Below are positions 27,829 through 35,517 of a stretch of 64,000 nt of DNA, one piece after another. Origin of the DNA: Listeria farberi (GTDB taxonomy: Bacteria; Bacillota; Bacilli; Lactobacillales; Listeriaceae); NCBI RefSeq assembly GCF_014229245.1, contig NZ_JAARZJ010000014.1:1-64000 (forward strand), given 5' to 3'. Under the pieces are notes generated by a model. That model worked only from the letters and a program-made list of their open reading frames with translations, had not been told where the DNA came from and ran no database searches. The position numbers and the translations under genes are program-made. How positions within the stretch are numbered: the stretch's first letter is position 1; each line of letters starts with the position of its first letter.

Positions 27829-29294
27829 GCCGGATTGATATTGCCGAATTGAATGACTTTCTCCACAGTTTGCGAAGTAGTAATGCCGAAGCCAAAGCGA
27901 TGATTAGAAAAATCAAAGAAGCAGCGATGGATTACGCCCAGGACAATAGTTTAAAAGGGGAAGCGGTTAGTACCTCTAAACGGTATTTTACGAGTACCTA
28001 TACAAGTATTTGCCAGAGCATCATCGAAGCATTGGATGAAAGCGAAGAGCGACTAGCGCAATATATTCGCGAGTTCGGGAGCCAAGTGGATAGTTCGCCT
28101 TCTGCCAGAATTGATGCCGAAATCTTACAAGAAGCGATGGCCAAGGTTAGCCAGTTACAGCGAAAAGAAGAAGGTTTACACCGGCAATTGACGGCGCCGA
28201 ACACCAAACCAGATATGCAACAAGTCTATGCAGTGAAAGCAAGAAGCGTTCATACCCAATTGCTGAAAGCCATCGAACAAGAGAACATCCTAGAAAGATA
28301 TTTAGCTTTTGAACAAAGCCATGGTCAGTTTTTTAGTGCATTAGCCGAACTCATTCAAGCAACCGGGCGCGCGGTGCAAGAATTGCTGCATCACGTGACT
28401 TTTAACGACAAAATAGGCACTTATGCTGTGCCGAAAAGTACGGCAAACAGCTTGTTACTCATGAAAAAAGCACTGGATAACGCACGAAAAGAAAATGACA
28501 AAGACCCATTTCCGAAAGTCTTTGAAGATTACACTGTGTTAGCTTATACTTATGTCAATGATCAAGGTGAAACCGTGACGATGTGGCTATTCGAAAAAGA
28601 TGGAAAACGGGTAGAGAACAAGGAATTACAAGATTTCTTAGAAAAACATGGCCAGGAATTAGACCCACTTCTTTATACCAACCTTTCCGGAGAAGAACTT
28701 GACCGAAAAGTGAATGATTCTTGGAAAGCGGGTATCAACTATTTAAATGGTCAAAAAGTATCTGGATTGTCCGGCGGCGTATTGCGGTCATCCGCTTATG
28801 TTGCCAGTATGAAAGATGCGATGGACGATGCTGGATTAACGGACATGGCATTAGGCTTAGGGTTTGGGATTGCAGCTGCTAGAAATAAAGCAATAATGAC
28901 AAAGGCTGAAAATATTCCAAAGAGACCAAGTTGGCGTCAATCTGAAATTGATGCAGAATTGGATTATAAAGAATATGATTCTCAAAAATCTTTTTTAAAT
29001 GGTGAAGAAGTACCTTATGGAACTAAAGAAAGTTCTCGCCCAGAGTTATATAAACAAGGACATAGTATAGAAGTTAAAAATTATAATGTTCAAACCATTT
29101 CTGGACAAAACAACTTAATTAATAACGTATCTAAACAGATAAAAGAAAGACTAACTAATTTACCAACTGGAACAGATCAAACTATTTTAATAGATGTTAG
29201 AGGTCAGAACGTATCAAATGATATTCTGAAAAATATTAGAAGTAAAATTTTAGAGAAATCTGGTGTTAAAGTAGAAATAATATTTAAGAGGTGA
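27825..29294 (+). CDS. LXG polymorphic toxin with putative PD-(D/E)XK nuclease tip
   Basis: About 489 residues. An LXG domain (residues 1 to about 200; SRIDIAELNDFLHSLRSSNAEA..., all helical) is for type VII secretion. A middle pretoxin region (about 200-360) ends in MALGLGFGIAAARNK, where homologous cassettes diverge. The C-terminal tip (about 365-489) is the variable toxin: it has YGTKESSRPELY, then HSIEVKNYNVQ (an ExK pair) and TILIDVRGQ, which look like a PD-(D/E)XK nuclease fold. Start 27825 is favoured because AAGGAG at 27811-27816 lies 8 nt upstream; the GTG at 27816 overlaps it. Tip assignment is inference. Confidence 0.75.
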   Translation: MSRIDIAELNDFLHSLRSSNAEAKAMIRKIKEAAMDYAQDNSLKGEAVSTSKRYFTSTYTSICQSIIEALDESEERLAQYIREFGSQVDSSPSARIDAEILQEAMAKVSQLQRKEEGLHRQLTAPNTKPDMQQVYAVKARSVHTQLLKAIEQENILERYLAFEQSHGQFFSALAELIQATGRAVQELLHHVTFNDKIGTYAVPKSTANSLLLMKKALDNARKENDKDPFPKVFEDYTVLAYTYVNDQGETVTMWLFEKDGKRVENKELQDFLEKHGQELDPLLYTNLSGEELDRKVNDSWKAGINYLNGQKVSGLSGGVLRSSAYVASMKDAMDDAGLTDMALGLGFGIAAARNKAIMTKAENIPKRPSWRQSEIDAELDYKEYDSQKSFLNGEEVPYGTKESSRPELYKQGHSIEVKNYNVQTISGQNNLINNVSKQIKERLTNLPTGTDQTILIDVRGQNVSNDILKNIRSKILEKSGVKVEIIFKR

Positions 29295-29299
29295 ATAAT

Positions 29300-29716
29300 G
29301 TGGCTGTAGGTATTAAAGTAGATTTTTTATGGTTTTCTATTGGGAGTGGTGATTTCTTTCATTCATTCTTTTCAACTGTATGTGTAAACTTAGAAAATAT
29401 GAATTGGGGAAGCAAATTCCCTGTTGTAATGAAAGATATGTACGCTGGTTATTTGTCAAAAGAAAAAGTTGAAATTGCTCTAAAGGAAATGAAAGAAATT
29501 AAATTAGGATTGGGTGAAATTTCTCCCGAAAAAATTATATGGGATGCCGAAGATTTGGACAAGACTCCACCTTGGGGGACACATATAAGTGAGGATATTA
29601 CTAATTTAGCCCAATATTTTGTAACAACTGATGGAAAAAATCTAATAAGTGTATTAGAAGAAGCTATGGAAGAAGCTATAGAAGAAGGTGTAGATATAGA
29701 AATAAAAGATTTATAA
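29300..29716 (+). CDS. Immunity protein, Imm70-like
   Basis: About 138 residues and acidic. It directly follows the LXG toxin stop, with an SD-like AGAGGTGA (29287-29294) in the overlap, so GTG 29300 is preferred over GTG 29291. The sequence VGIKVDFLWFSIGSGDFFHSFF, WGSKFPVVMKDMYAG, TPPWGTHISEDITNLAQYFVT and DGKNLISVL fits the Imm70 family as I recall it. By position it should neutralise the toxin tip encoded at 28920-29294. The C terminus is very acidic (EEAMEEAIEEGVDIEIKDL). Confidence 0.75.
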   Translation: MAVGIKVDFLWFSIGSGDFFHSFFSTVCVNLENMNWGSKFPVVMKDMYAGYLSKEKVEIALKEMKEIKLGLGEISPEKIIWDAEDLDKTPPWGTHISEDITNLAQYFVTTDGKNLISVLEEAMEEAIEEGVDIEIKDL

Positions 29717-29880
29717 ATCAAAAAGACACTTTATCACGAGAATGGGAATCAAGTGTTAAAGCCTTGACTAATAAGCTGTAACCTTCTAACAAAGTTGCCA
29801 ATAGCTAGCTAGATTCATTGTGAAATGTAATTGCAAAATTCCAGCGTGTTCTTAATACACAGCTTGAAGCTAGAGTAATT

Positions 29881-30117
29881 ATGGAGTTAAGTAAATGGGT
29901 AGTAGAAAAAGAAACAAGTGAAAGCGAAGGGGTATTAACAATTATTTACCATACGGAAAGAGGCGATGGGGAAATCGAAGTATCAGATGTAAAAAATCAA
30001 AAGTTGATAAAACATCAATTAAATAGCGGAAATCAGTTTATAAAATTTAGTCAATGTGAAACTAATTATGATTATACGGATAAATTCGAAGAAACTGTTT
30101 TTTGTGAAGAAATTTAG
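29881..30117 (+). CDS. Small orphan protein, possible immunity remnant
   Basis: 78 residues, acidic and beta-rich (GVLTIIYHTERGDGEIEVSD). No ribosome site precedes the ATG. The frame is open upstream to a TGA near 29837, so this may be the 3' end of a longer gene cut off by recombination. It lies between the first toxin-immunity pair and the repeat block at 30148. I recognise no family; an immunity role is only suggested by the neighbourhood. Confidence 0.4.
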   Translation: MELSKWVVEKETSESEGVLTIIYHTERGDGEIEVSDVKNQKLIKHQLNSGNQFIKFSQCETNYDYTDKFEETVFCEEI

Positions 30118-30147
30118 TTGAACGTAGATCATATAATCGAACTACAG

Positions 30148-30262
30148 TTTTCATACTGAGATAGTATATGACAAAAAATGTTAATTTATTCATTTAAATA
30201 TCCTCTGTAGGGCTACTTCTTACTAAATAGAACAAAAGCCGTGCGCAACTGATGTTATAAGG
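30148..30262 (+). repeat. Second copy of the LXG operon leader block
   Basis: It aligns with 27011-27140, including TCATACTGAGATAGTAT, the following TTATTCA-TTAAATATCCT segment and a -10-like TGTTATAAG. It is then joined directly to mid-LXG coding sequence (GAGAATATCTTAGAAA, matching 28281 onwards), so the small partner genes and the LXG N terminus are missing here. Confidence 0.75.
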
Positions 30263-31133
30263 AGAATATCTTAGAAAAATATTTAGCTTTTGAACAAAGT
30301 CATAGCCATTTTTTTAGCGCATTAGATGAACTTATTTCAGCGACCGGACGCGCGATGCAAGAGTTGTTACACCATGTCACTTTTGATGATAAAACAGGTG
30401 CTTACTCCGTGCCGAAAAGTACGGCAAACAGTCTACAACTTATGAAAAAAGCACTCGATACGGCACGAAAAGAAAATGATAAAGACCCGTATCCGGATGG
30501 TTTGGAAGATTACACCGTGTTATCCTATACATATGTGAATAGTCAAGATGAAACCGTGATGATGTGGCTACTTGAAAAAGATGGAAAGCGGGTATCAACT
30601 ATTTAAATAGTCAAAAAGTATCTGGATTTTCTGGAGCCACACTGCGGTCATCTGCTTATGTTGCTAGTATGAAAGATTGGGCAGATGATGCAGGGTTAAC
30701 GGATATGGCATTAGGTTTAGGGTTTGGGATTGCAGCAGCTAGAAATAAGCCAATAATGCCTAAAAAAGCCAATGAGGCTAATTTTGGAAATACAGAAAAA
30801 TTAAAATCTCATTTTTCCAACCATGGCGGAGAATTTGGTAAAGTTTTCTCTAGTGCTGATGAATACCTGGCAGGGGCTAATTATGTTATAAAGAACGGAA
30901 TAAAAGTGCAGTATAATTATAAAGGTGAGGTTAGAACAGGCTATGTTAGGTTTATGAAAAACAGCAGTCTAACTAATTCTAAAGGTGTTCCGATAAAGAG
31001 TTATGCTAAATTTGAGTTTGTTGGGACTAATAATTTAGGTGAAATTACCACTTATCATGTTGAAAGTGGTAAAACGTTTTGGAAAATGATGAATAATGGG
31101 GAAAATATCCCTGTTATCAATCCAATTAAATAG
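30263..31133 (+). pseudogene. Degraded second LXG toxin: truncated, frameshifted, with a different toxin tip
   Basis: It starts within the pretoxin region, in sequence closely similar to 28281-28613 of the intact gene. At 30583-30594 the sequence jumps to the equivalent of 28734. The intact gene has GGAAAACGGGTA at 28602 and GGAAAGCGGGTA at 28723, so a 121-nt deletion between these short repeats explains the jump and the frameshift. Reading resumes to a shared MALGLGFGIAAARNK and then a distinct tip (LKSHFSNHGGEFGKVFSSADEYL... ITTYHVESGKTFWKM). That tip looks like a BECR-fold RNase-type toxin; the last part is inference. It cannot make an exportable toxin. Confidence 0.8.
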
Positions 31134-31143
31134 GAGGGAACTT

Positions 31144-31515
31144 ATGAATAATTTAATAGCAGTAAATAAAATTGATTCTCTTGTTGAAGAGAAGGTAGAA
31201 CTTTTGATTAATAAGCAAAAAGTAGTTGCTTTTAATGTCTCGCCTCAAGAATTAGAGATAGGCGAAGAATATAAAGCAGAAATAGATATATTTACTAATG
31301 ATTTTTTAGAAATTACAGAACAGAAAAATGAACAAATAAAAAGAATTGAGCACCTTAATAATTTTAGTTACATGCTTTTCGGGGAATTATTAGAGGATAA
31401 CGTATTAGATGTAGGATTTTTCATTACAAGTGACTTATTGGAAGACTATAAACATTTAGTAGGGCATTATATTTCTTTTGAAGTAGACAGGTTGCAGATA
31501 TACTGTGAATCATAA
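31144..31515 (+). CDS. Putative cognate immunity protein of the second cassette
   Basis: 123 residues and acidic, with no signal peptide. ATG 31144 has AGGAGG at 31132-31137, overlapping the stop of the toxin-tip frame, as expected for a toxin-immunity pair. The first half is beta-rich (EEKVELLINKQKVVAFNVSPQEL) and the second half includes LLEDYKHLVGHYISFEVDRLQIY. I do not recognise a named Imm family. Its reading frame is intact although the toxin is not, which suggests selection for immunity to toxins from neighbouring cells. Confidence 0.65.
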   Translation: MNNLIAVNKIDSLVEEKVELLINKQKVVAFNVSPQELEIGEEYKAEIDIFTNDFLEITEQKNEQIKRIEHLNNFSYMLFGELLEDNVLDVGFFITSDLLEDYKHLVGHYISFEVDRLQIYCES

Positions 31516-31585
31516 AATGTGGTGAATTCTTTAACCAATAGACTTAATTGTCAAAAGGGAATTTCTATAATTGCATAAATACTAG

Positions 31586-31614
31586 AAACTGTTAATATCA
31601 AAAATTTGAAAGGA
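31586..31614 (+). repeat. Shared leader segment, copy 1
   Basis: 29 nt containing ACTGTTAATATCAAAAAT and ending in a ribosome site. It is identical at 28 of 29 positions to 36118-36146. Here the ATG that follows copy 2 is replaced by ATA, so this leader drives nothing obvious. Confidence 0.75.
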
Positions 31615-31620
31615 TATATT

Positions 31621-31750
31621 TAATTATACAGACAAAATAAATGAGCATATGGCTAATCTAGATAGAGCAGTTTCAGTTCGAACATTGAAAGAAGGCTATT
31701 GGGACCATTGTCCGCTATATCAAAATAATATTGGAAGAGAATTATTATGA
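31621..31750 (+). pseudogene. 3' remnant of a toxin-like gene
   Basis: An open frame without a clear start (NYTDKINEHMANLDRAV, then SVRTLKEGYWDHCPLYQNN) runs into a TGA at 31748 that overlaps the next ATG as ATGA. About 42 residues survive. This looks like the last part of a toxin tip joined to the shared leader copy 1, leaving only the end next to its immunity gene. The family is not identifiable from so little. Confidence 0.5.
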
Positions 31751-32019
31751 CAAAAAAAGAACAACTATACTTTTTATTAAATGGACTGGATAATGGAGAA
31801 ATAGAGATTAGCACCTTTACAAATCAGTTTATGAAAATTTTTGATTTAGAAATAGATTATGATGAATTATCAAAGGAAGAATACACAATTTTAGGGAATG
31901 TGTCTGATATGGCAGCTAGATTCTCTGATAGTGAAGAAGATTTGAAATTACCTAATGTTTACTACAGTGAAAAGCAAATTAGAGAAGAAGTGACTCGTTC
32001 TTTAGAAGCTTTAGCTTGA
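31747..32019 (+). CDS. Small immunity-like protein (colicin-immunity style)
   Basis: 90 residues, strongly acidic and helical (MTKKEQLYFLLNGLDNGEI, then TFTNQFMKIFDLEIDYDEL), in the style of four-helix colicin-D/pyocin immunity proteins. It is translationally coupled (ATGA) to the toxin remnant upstream, the arrangement of a cognate immunity gene. The frame is intact. The family call is an impression from composition and pattern, not a match. Confidence 0.55.
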   Translation: MTKKEQLYFLLNGLDNGEIEISTFTNQFMKIFDLEIDYDELSKEEYTILGNVSDMAARFSDSEEDLKLPNVYYSEKQIREEVTRSLEALA

Positions 32020-32055
32020 ATCATAATTAAAACAGGATAGCCTTGAAGAGTTGAG

Positions 32056-32437
32056 TTATACTTACTCTAATAACAAAGGTAAGACATTCACAATTGGCTA
32101 ATTTTGGTGGATGGATTATTATGATAAAAGAGGCTGGGTAAAAGTTTACCGCCTGAAGGATAGTTCAGTTGCGAATGCCGCAGCTAGCTAGGCTGATAAA
32201 AATTACTATTCAACAAACGGCACATCCAAACAAAATATTTTCCCTAAATACGGTATGACTGGAAGCCGATATAGTAAGAACCCGACTTACTGTTCTAAGA
32301 TTGTACTTCAAACCTATTATTTCGGAACAGGAAATAAGCATGTTGTGCAAGTATTTCAGTCCTTAGTTACCGTGTATGATTTACCAAATTATTTTTCAAA
32401 AGCATATAAGCCTCAACAAGTGAAATACTTTAAATAA
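32056..32437 (+). pseudogene. YiiX/YebB-like NlpC/P60 cysteine hydrolase, broken by stops
   Basis: One frame reads ELSYTYSNNKGKTFTIG, TAA (32099-32101), FWWMDYYDKRGWVKVYRLKDS, TAG (32189-32191), then KNPTYCSKIVLQTYYFGTG to a natural TAA at 32435. The TYCSKxVxQTYY motif and the following hydrophobic stretch match permuted NlpC/P60 (YiiX-like) enzymes. The 5' end, with its start and signal peptide, is missing and two stops interrupt the rest, so it is dead. The DUF3139-like gene that follows is a common companion of such proteins in Listeria. Confidence 0.65.
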
Positions 32438-32464
32438 ATCTCATGTCTTAGGAAGTGTAACTAA

Positions 32465-32824
32465 ATGAAAAAGTATAAAAAATGGTGGATAACGATAGGT
32501 ATAATATTCATTCTTAGTGTTATTGGATACGTTTATTGGTTTGCAATTCCCAAATATACGGCGAATAAAGCAGTGGATAACTATCTAGCAGAACAAAAAA
32601 TCAAATCCAATCAAATTGAAACTAGGATGATTAAGAAAGATTGGAAAATGGGTGGTTATCTTACAAAGATAGTTTTTAAAGATGATTCAAAACTAAAGTA
32701 TGAATATAGTTATGATGAAAGGATAGACTTACCTTACCATATTTATGTCAGTGCTTTTAAAGATGGCTCAAGTCAAGAGGATAATCAAATGAAACACCCA
32801 CCATTACAAGAGCAAAATGATTGA
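32465..32824 (+). CDS. DUF3139-like small membrane-anchored protein
   Basis: 119 residues with a basic start (MKKYKKWW), one transmembrane helix (about 9-28), then an extracytoplasmic domain (YTANKAVDNYLAEQKIKSNQI, KMGGYLTKIVFKDDSKLKYEYSY). This resembles DUF3139, a family of short secreted or anchored proteins in Firmicutes, frequent in Listeria next to NlpC/P60-like hydrolases. The frame is intact although the hydrolase before it is broken. Function unknown. Confidence 0.65.
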   Translation: MKKYKKWWITIGIIFILSVIGYVYWFAIPKYTANKAVDNYLAEQKIKSNQIETRMIKKDWKMGGYLTKIVFKDDSKLKYEYSYDERIDLPYHIYVSAFKDGSSQEDNQMKHPPLQEQND

Positions 32825-32844
32825 AACAAAAACTAAAGCATTTC

Positions 32845-32873
32845 AAGTAAGCACTACTACTGCTTACTTTTTT
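32845..32873. terminator. Terminator between convergent genes
   Basis: AAGTAAGCA / TGCTTACTT stem with a T-run; it overlaps the end of the HD-domain gene on the minus strand. Confidence 0.7.
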
Positions 32874-33843
32874 GTATCACTTTGATGTAGGCTCCACGTT
32901 CACTCTTTATCTTCGCTTCTCGATTCATTTCACGTACGTTTTCCGAAAGCTCATCCGCCGGAATAAGCCGCCCATCCACCAAAACAGACGGATTTATCAA
33001 ACGTATTTTCTTCTTATGATGATAAGTAAAGTCCGCCTTATTTTCTTCTAAATGGGGACTCGCGAGCAATTGAATTTTCTCCCGAGCAACTGAATTCGCA
33101 TTCAATTTAGCCAATAATTCAGCATCAGTCAACCGAAGATCCGCGGTCGTAATCGCCTCCTGTTGAAAGGCAATGCGCATTGCTTCAGCCAAAATCTCAT
33201 AACTATAAACATTTAGTGGATCATAAAAATAATCAATTACTTCTGAATAATATTGCGCAACAAACCATTCTGCAAGAGCGATATTTGCCAAATAAAGTCG
33301 CCCATCAATCATTACTAAAGCCTGCAAAAATTCTTCCACCTCAACCAAACGAATTTTCCCATGGCGATACAAATCTTGCAGCGTGTAATCAATCCGGTCA
33401 GCACAAAGCTCCGGGGCTTCTTGCTCCAAAATCTTCCATTTCGCAATATCATCAAAAATCCCTTCATAAGAATAACCATACTTCTCTAAAATGGCGGGAA
33501 TCGTCGAAGTTTTTACAAAATCCTCAAAAATCTGCTCATGATAATCTTCCTCTTCAAAATCAAGCGCATAATCCACCACATGCGAAAAAGCAGTGTGCGA
33601 TACATCGTGCAATAATCCAGCAATTTGTTCCTCTAACGAACCACCGAATTTCCTAATAAATAGCATCACGCCAATCGAATGATCAAGTCGGCTAAGGTCC
33701 CAAAGCGGATTTACTAAATAACTCGAGCCACCTTGATGTACGTGTGCTAGCCGGGAAACCAATGGACTCTGGATTAATTCGGCCAAAACAGGTTCTATTT
33801 CAAATATTCCGTAGAGCGGGTCTGTCATTTTCATCATATTCAA
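32857..33843 (-). CDS. HD-domain phosphohydrolase
   Basis: 328 residues. An HD superfamily metal-dependent phosphohydrolase: RLDHSIGVMLFIRKFGGS supplies the first His, and AGLLHDVSHTAFSHVVDYAL contains the HD doublet plus a third His. The later CADRIDYTLQDLYRHG supplies the final Asp. Related proteins are dGTPase- or YdhJ-like and may act on nucleotides; the actual substrate is unknown. It starts with ATG 15 nt upstream of a repeat shared with the TetR promoter (33859-33903). It marks the right edge of conserved gene order before the accessory insert. Confidence 0.85.
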   Translation of the reverse strand: MNMMKMTDPLYGIFEIEPVLAELIQSPLVSRLAHVHQGGSSYLVNPLWDLSRLDHSIGVMLFIRKFGGSLEEQIAGLLHDVSHTAFSHVVDYALDFEEEDYHEQIFEDFVKTSTIPAILEKYGYSYEGIFDDIAKWKILEQEAPELCADRIDYTLQDLYRHGKIRLVEVEEFLQALVMIDGRLYLANIALAEWFVAQYYSEVIDYFYDPLNVYSYEILAEAMRIAFQQEAITTADLRLTDAELLAKLNANSVAREKIQLLASPHLEENKADFTYHHKKKIRLINPSVLVDGRLIPADELSENVREMNREAKIKSERGAYIKVIQKSKQ

Positions 33844-33858
33844 CTCTTTTTAATTATA

Positions 33859-33903
33859 TATTAGCGAACAAATGTTTTCCATGTTTTCCCTAGCAATTCC
33901 AAT
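33859..33903 (+). repeat. Direct repeat, left copy
   Basis: 45 nt containing CATGTTTTCCCTAGCAATTC. It matches 36568-36612, upstream of the TetR gene, at 42 of 45 positions. The two copies bracket about 2.7 kb of accessory genes. Confidence 0.85.
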
Positions 33904-33991
33904 TTTGCTGAGAAAACTTATAAAAAAATTACTCAAATGACCGAAGATGCGATTGATAAAATGAAAACCAGCTCAGGTAGTGTAAGCCTAG
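33902..33991 (+). repeat. Diverged fragment of the hydantoinase gene
   Basis: It aligns without gaps to 26351-26440, with 13 mismatches in 90 positions by my count. The translation FAEKTYKKITQMTEDAIDKM compares with FAKKAYKKIADMTEDAIDKM in the intact protein. It has no start and is joined to unrelated sequence on both sides. Confidence 0.9.
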
Positions 33992-34285
33992 TTATTTTTA
34001 AACGGTGTAGATACAGGTTTTATAAGCGTTGAAAATCCTGAAAATGAAAAAGATTTAGTGCAAATGTTAACTAATAATCAAGTGAATTTATATGTGAATC
34101 GAGAACGTAACCGTCTCAATTCCTTAAATATTTCTTTTCCGGATGAATGGGAATCTCATTATCACAATCACATTAGTTTTTTGGAGGAAGATAGCGAAAG
34201 TAATTATACAAATGGTTATTTTTATTTTGTGGGAGTATATCAAAGAGGTGAAGAAAGCTTAGTGATTTTTAAGTATAATCATTGA
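33992..34285 (+). pseudogene. 5'-truncated orphan gene fragment
   Basis: An open frame begins right after a TAG at the scar junction and reads LFLNGVDTGFISVENPENEK, then NISFPDEWESHYHNHISFLEED to TAA 34283. About 97 codons remain; a restart at GTG 34058 would give 75 residues with no ribosome site. It is probably the 3' part of an immunity-like gene cut by the recombination that left the hydantoinase fragment. No family recognised. Confidence 0.5.
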
Positions 34286-34764
34286 TTTTCCTCCATAATT
34301 AATTTGTTTGATCAATTATAAATTCACCAATTAAATAATAAAGACTTGTTAAACTTCATTGAACTTCTCTAAAACGGACTGAAAAAATACTTAAAAACAA
34401 AAATTTTAAATATTTATGGTTAGAATGTCTAATCAGCAATGAGGGGACTCTATTTATTATATTGTGCTATCTGGGTATCTTTTAACGCTCACGATTCTAT
34501 CTTGTATGAAAAATGAATATTAGTTGGAAAAGAAGTATATGATTGAATAAGACTCATCGACATTGAGGTGGATTTGTACTTTTGGGTTTTGGCCAGTCCA
34601 TACTCTCGTAAAAGCCAGGAAGTAAAAATTGAAAACTATTTTGTTTTGTCCTGTTATTTTGATATACTAAGTTTGTAAAATGCAGAGCTATACTTGTTAT
34701 TTAACTTCAGCCTAATGGAGAGAATTTAGGTAATTTAAGTATAAAATAAAGGAGAGAATTATCT
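34286..34764. other. AT-rich gap without a recognisable gene
   Basis: 479 bp before the next gene. No frame with a start and ribosome site is convincing. A TATACT -10-like box (34663-34668) and GGAGAG (34752-34757) serve the gene at 34765. No repeat, hairpin or insertion-sequence end was found. Confidence 0.4.
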
Positions 34765-35241
34765 ATGAAATATGATGATGCTTCATGGCATTACGAGGGT
34801 AACTATCCCAAAGATTTGCCACCTGAAAATGCAGCAACTGCTATAGGTATGTTTTTAGCATGGTGCATATATAATAACCTTATATCCGATGATTTAAAAG
34901 AAGATACTGAAGATGATATTGAAAAAGTACTACAGGGAAAAATGACTGGAGCCCAATTTTTGATTATGGATTGTGATGAAAAATTTATAGACGATGATTT
35001 ATCAGAATTAGGTCAGCATTTTGCCAATGATTACTATGAGGAAGATTCAAATTTTGCCAAAAAAGTAGCTAATTATCATGTTGACTACTGCAATGTGTTT
35101 AACGAGAAAGCTGAAAAAAACGGTTTTAAATATGAATCCATATATCATATTGAAGATACAAAAGAGAATTATGATTTAATTTCAGTAATTATAAGTGAGC
35201 GGTTTACCCATTGGAAAGAAAATTATATGCCTAAGCAATAA
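34765..35241 (+). CDS. Acidic immunity-like protein of unknown family
   Basis: 158 residues, very acidic. The opening YDDASWHYEGNYPKDLPPENA followed by TAIGMFLAWCIYNNLISDDL is a pattern I have seen in small stand-alone Firmicute/proteobacterial proteins near polymorphic toxins (DUF7832-like). The rest is helical and acidic (DEKFIDDDLSELGQHFANDY). AAGGAGAG precedes the ATG. No toxin partner is adjacent. Soluble, no signal. Immunity function is inference from composition and location. Confidence 0.6.
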   Translation: MKYDDASWHYEGNYPKDLPPENAATAIGMFLAWCIYNNLISDDLKEDTEDDIEKVLQGKMTGAQFLIMDCDEKFIDDDLSELGQHFANDYYEEDSNFAKKVANYHVDYCNVFNEKAEKNGFKYESIYHIEDTKENYDLISVIISERFTHWKENYMPKQ

Positions 35242-35517
35242 ACATAATATTATAATGCTCTGATTTTTTATAATATAGTTCCAATGAATAAGGGTAACAC
35301 AAAAGGAAACAAGTAAGACAATCTTTAAAGAGATAAACCTTGCTTGTTTTTTGTTTGAGGTTATCTGCTAGCTTTGAAAAATAAATAAAACTAGGTGAGA
35401 GGCTATTTATAGACTGTCAATAGGATGCAGAATTTTTCGCAAACTATTAAGCCATTGGTTTTAATTCTACAGTTCTAGTGGTATCATAATTTAAAAAATA
35501 AATTATAGAGGTAAATT

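Noticed and set aside
29823-29836. Fragment ATTGTGAAATGTAA identical to part of the CRISPR repeat
   Set aside because: Only 14 nt match in an AT-rich region, no second repeat or spacing; most likely chance.
34555-34650. Minus-strand frame reading YFLAFTRVWTGQNPKVQIH
   Set aside because: No start codon, ribosome site or recognisable family; short open frames are expected by chance here.
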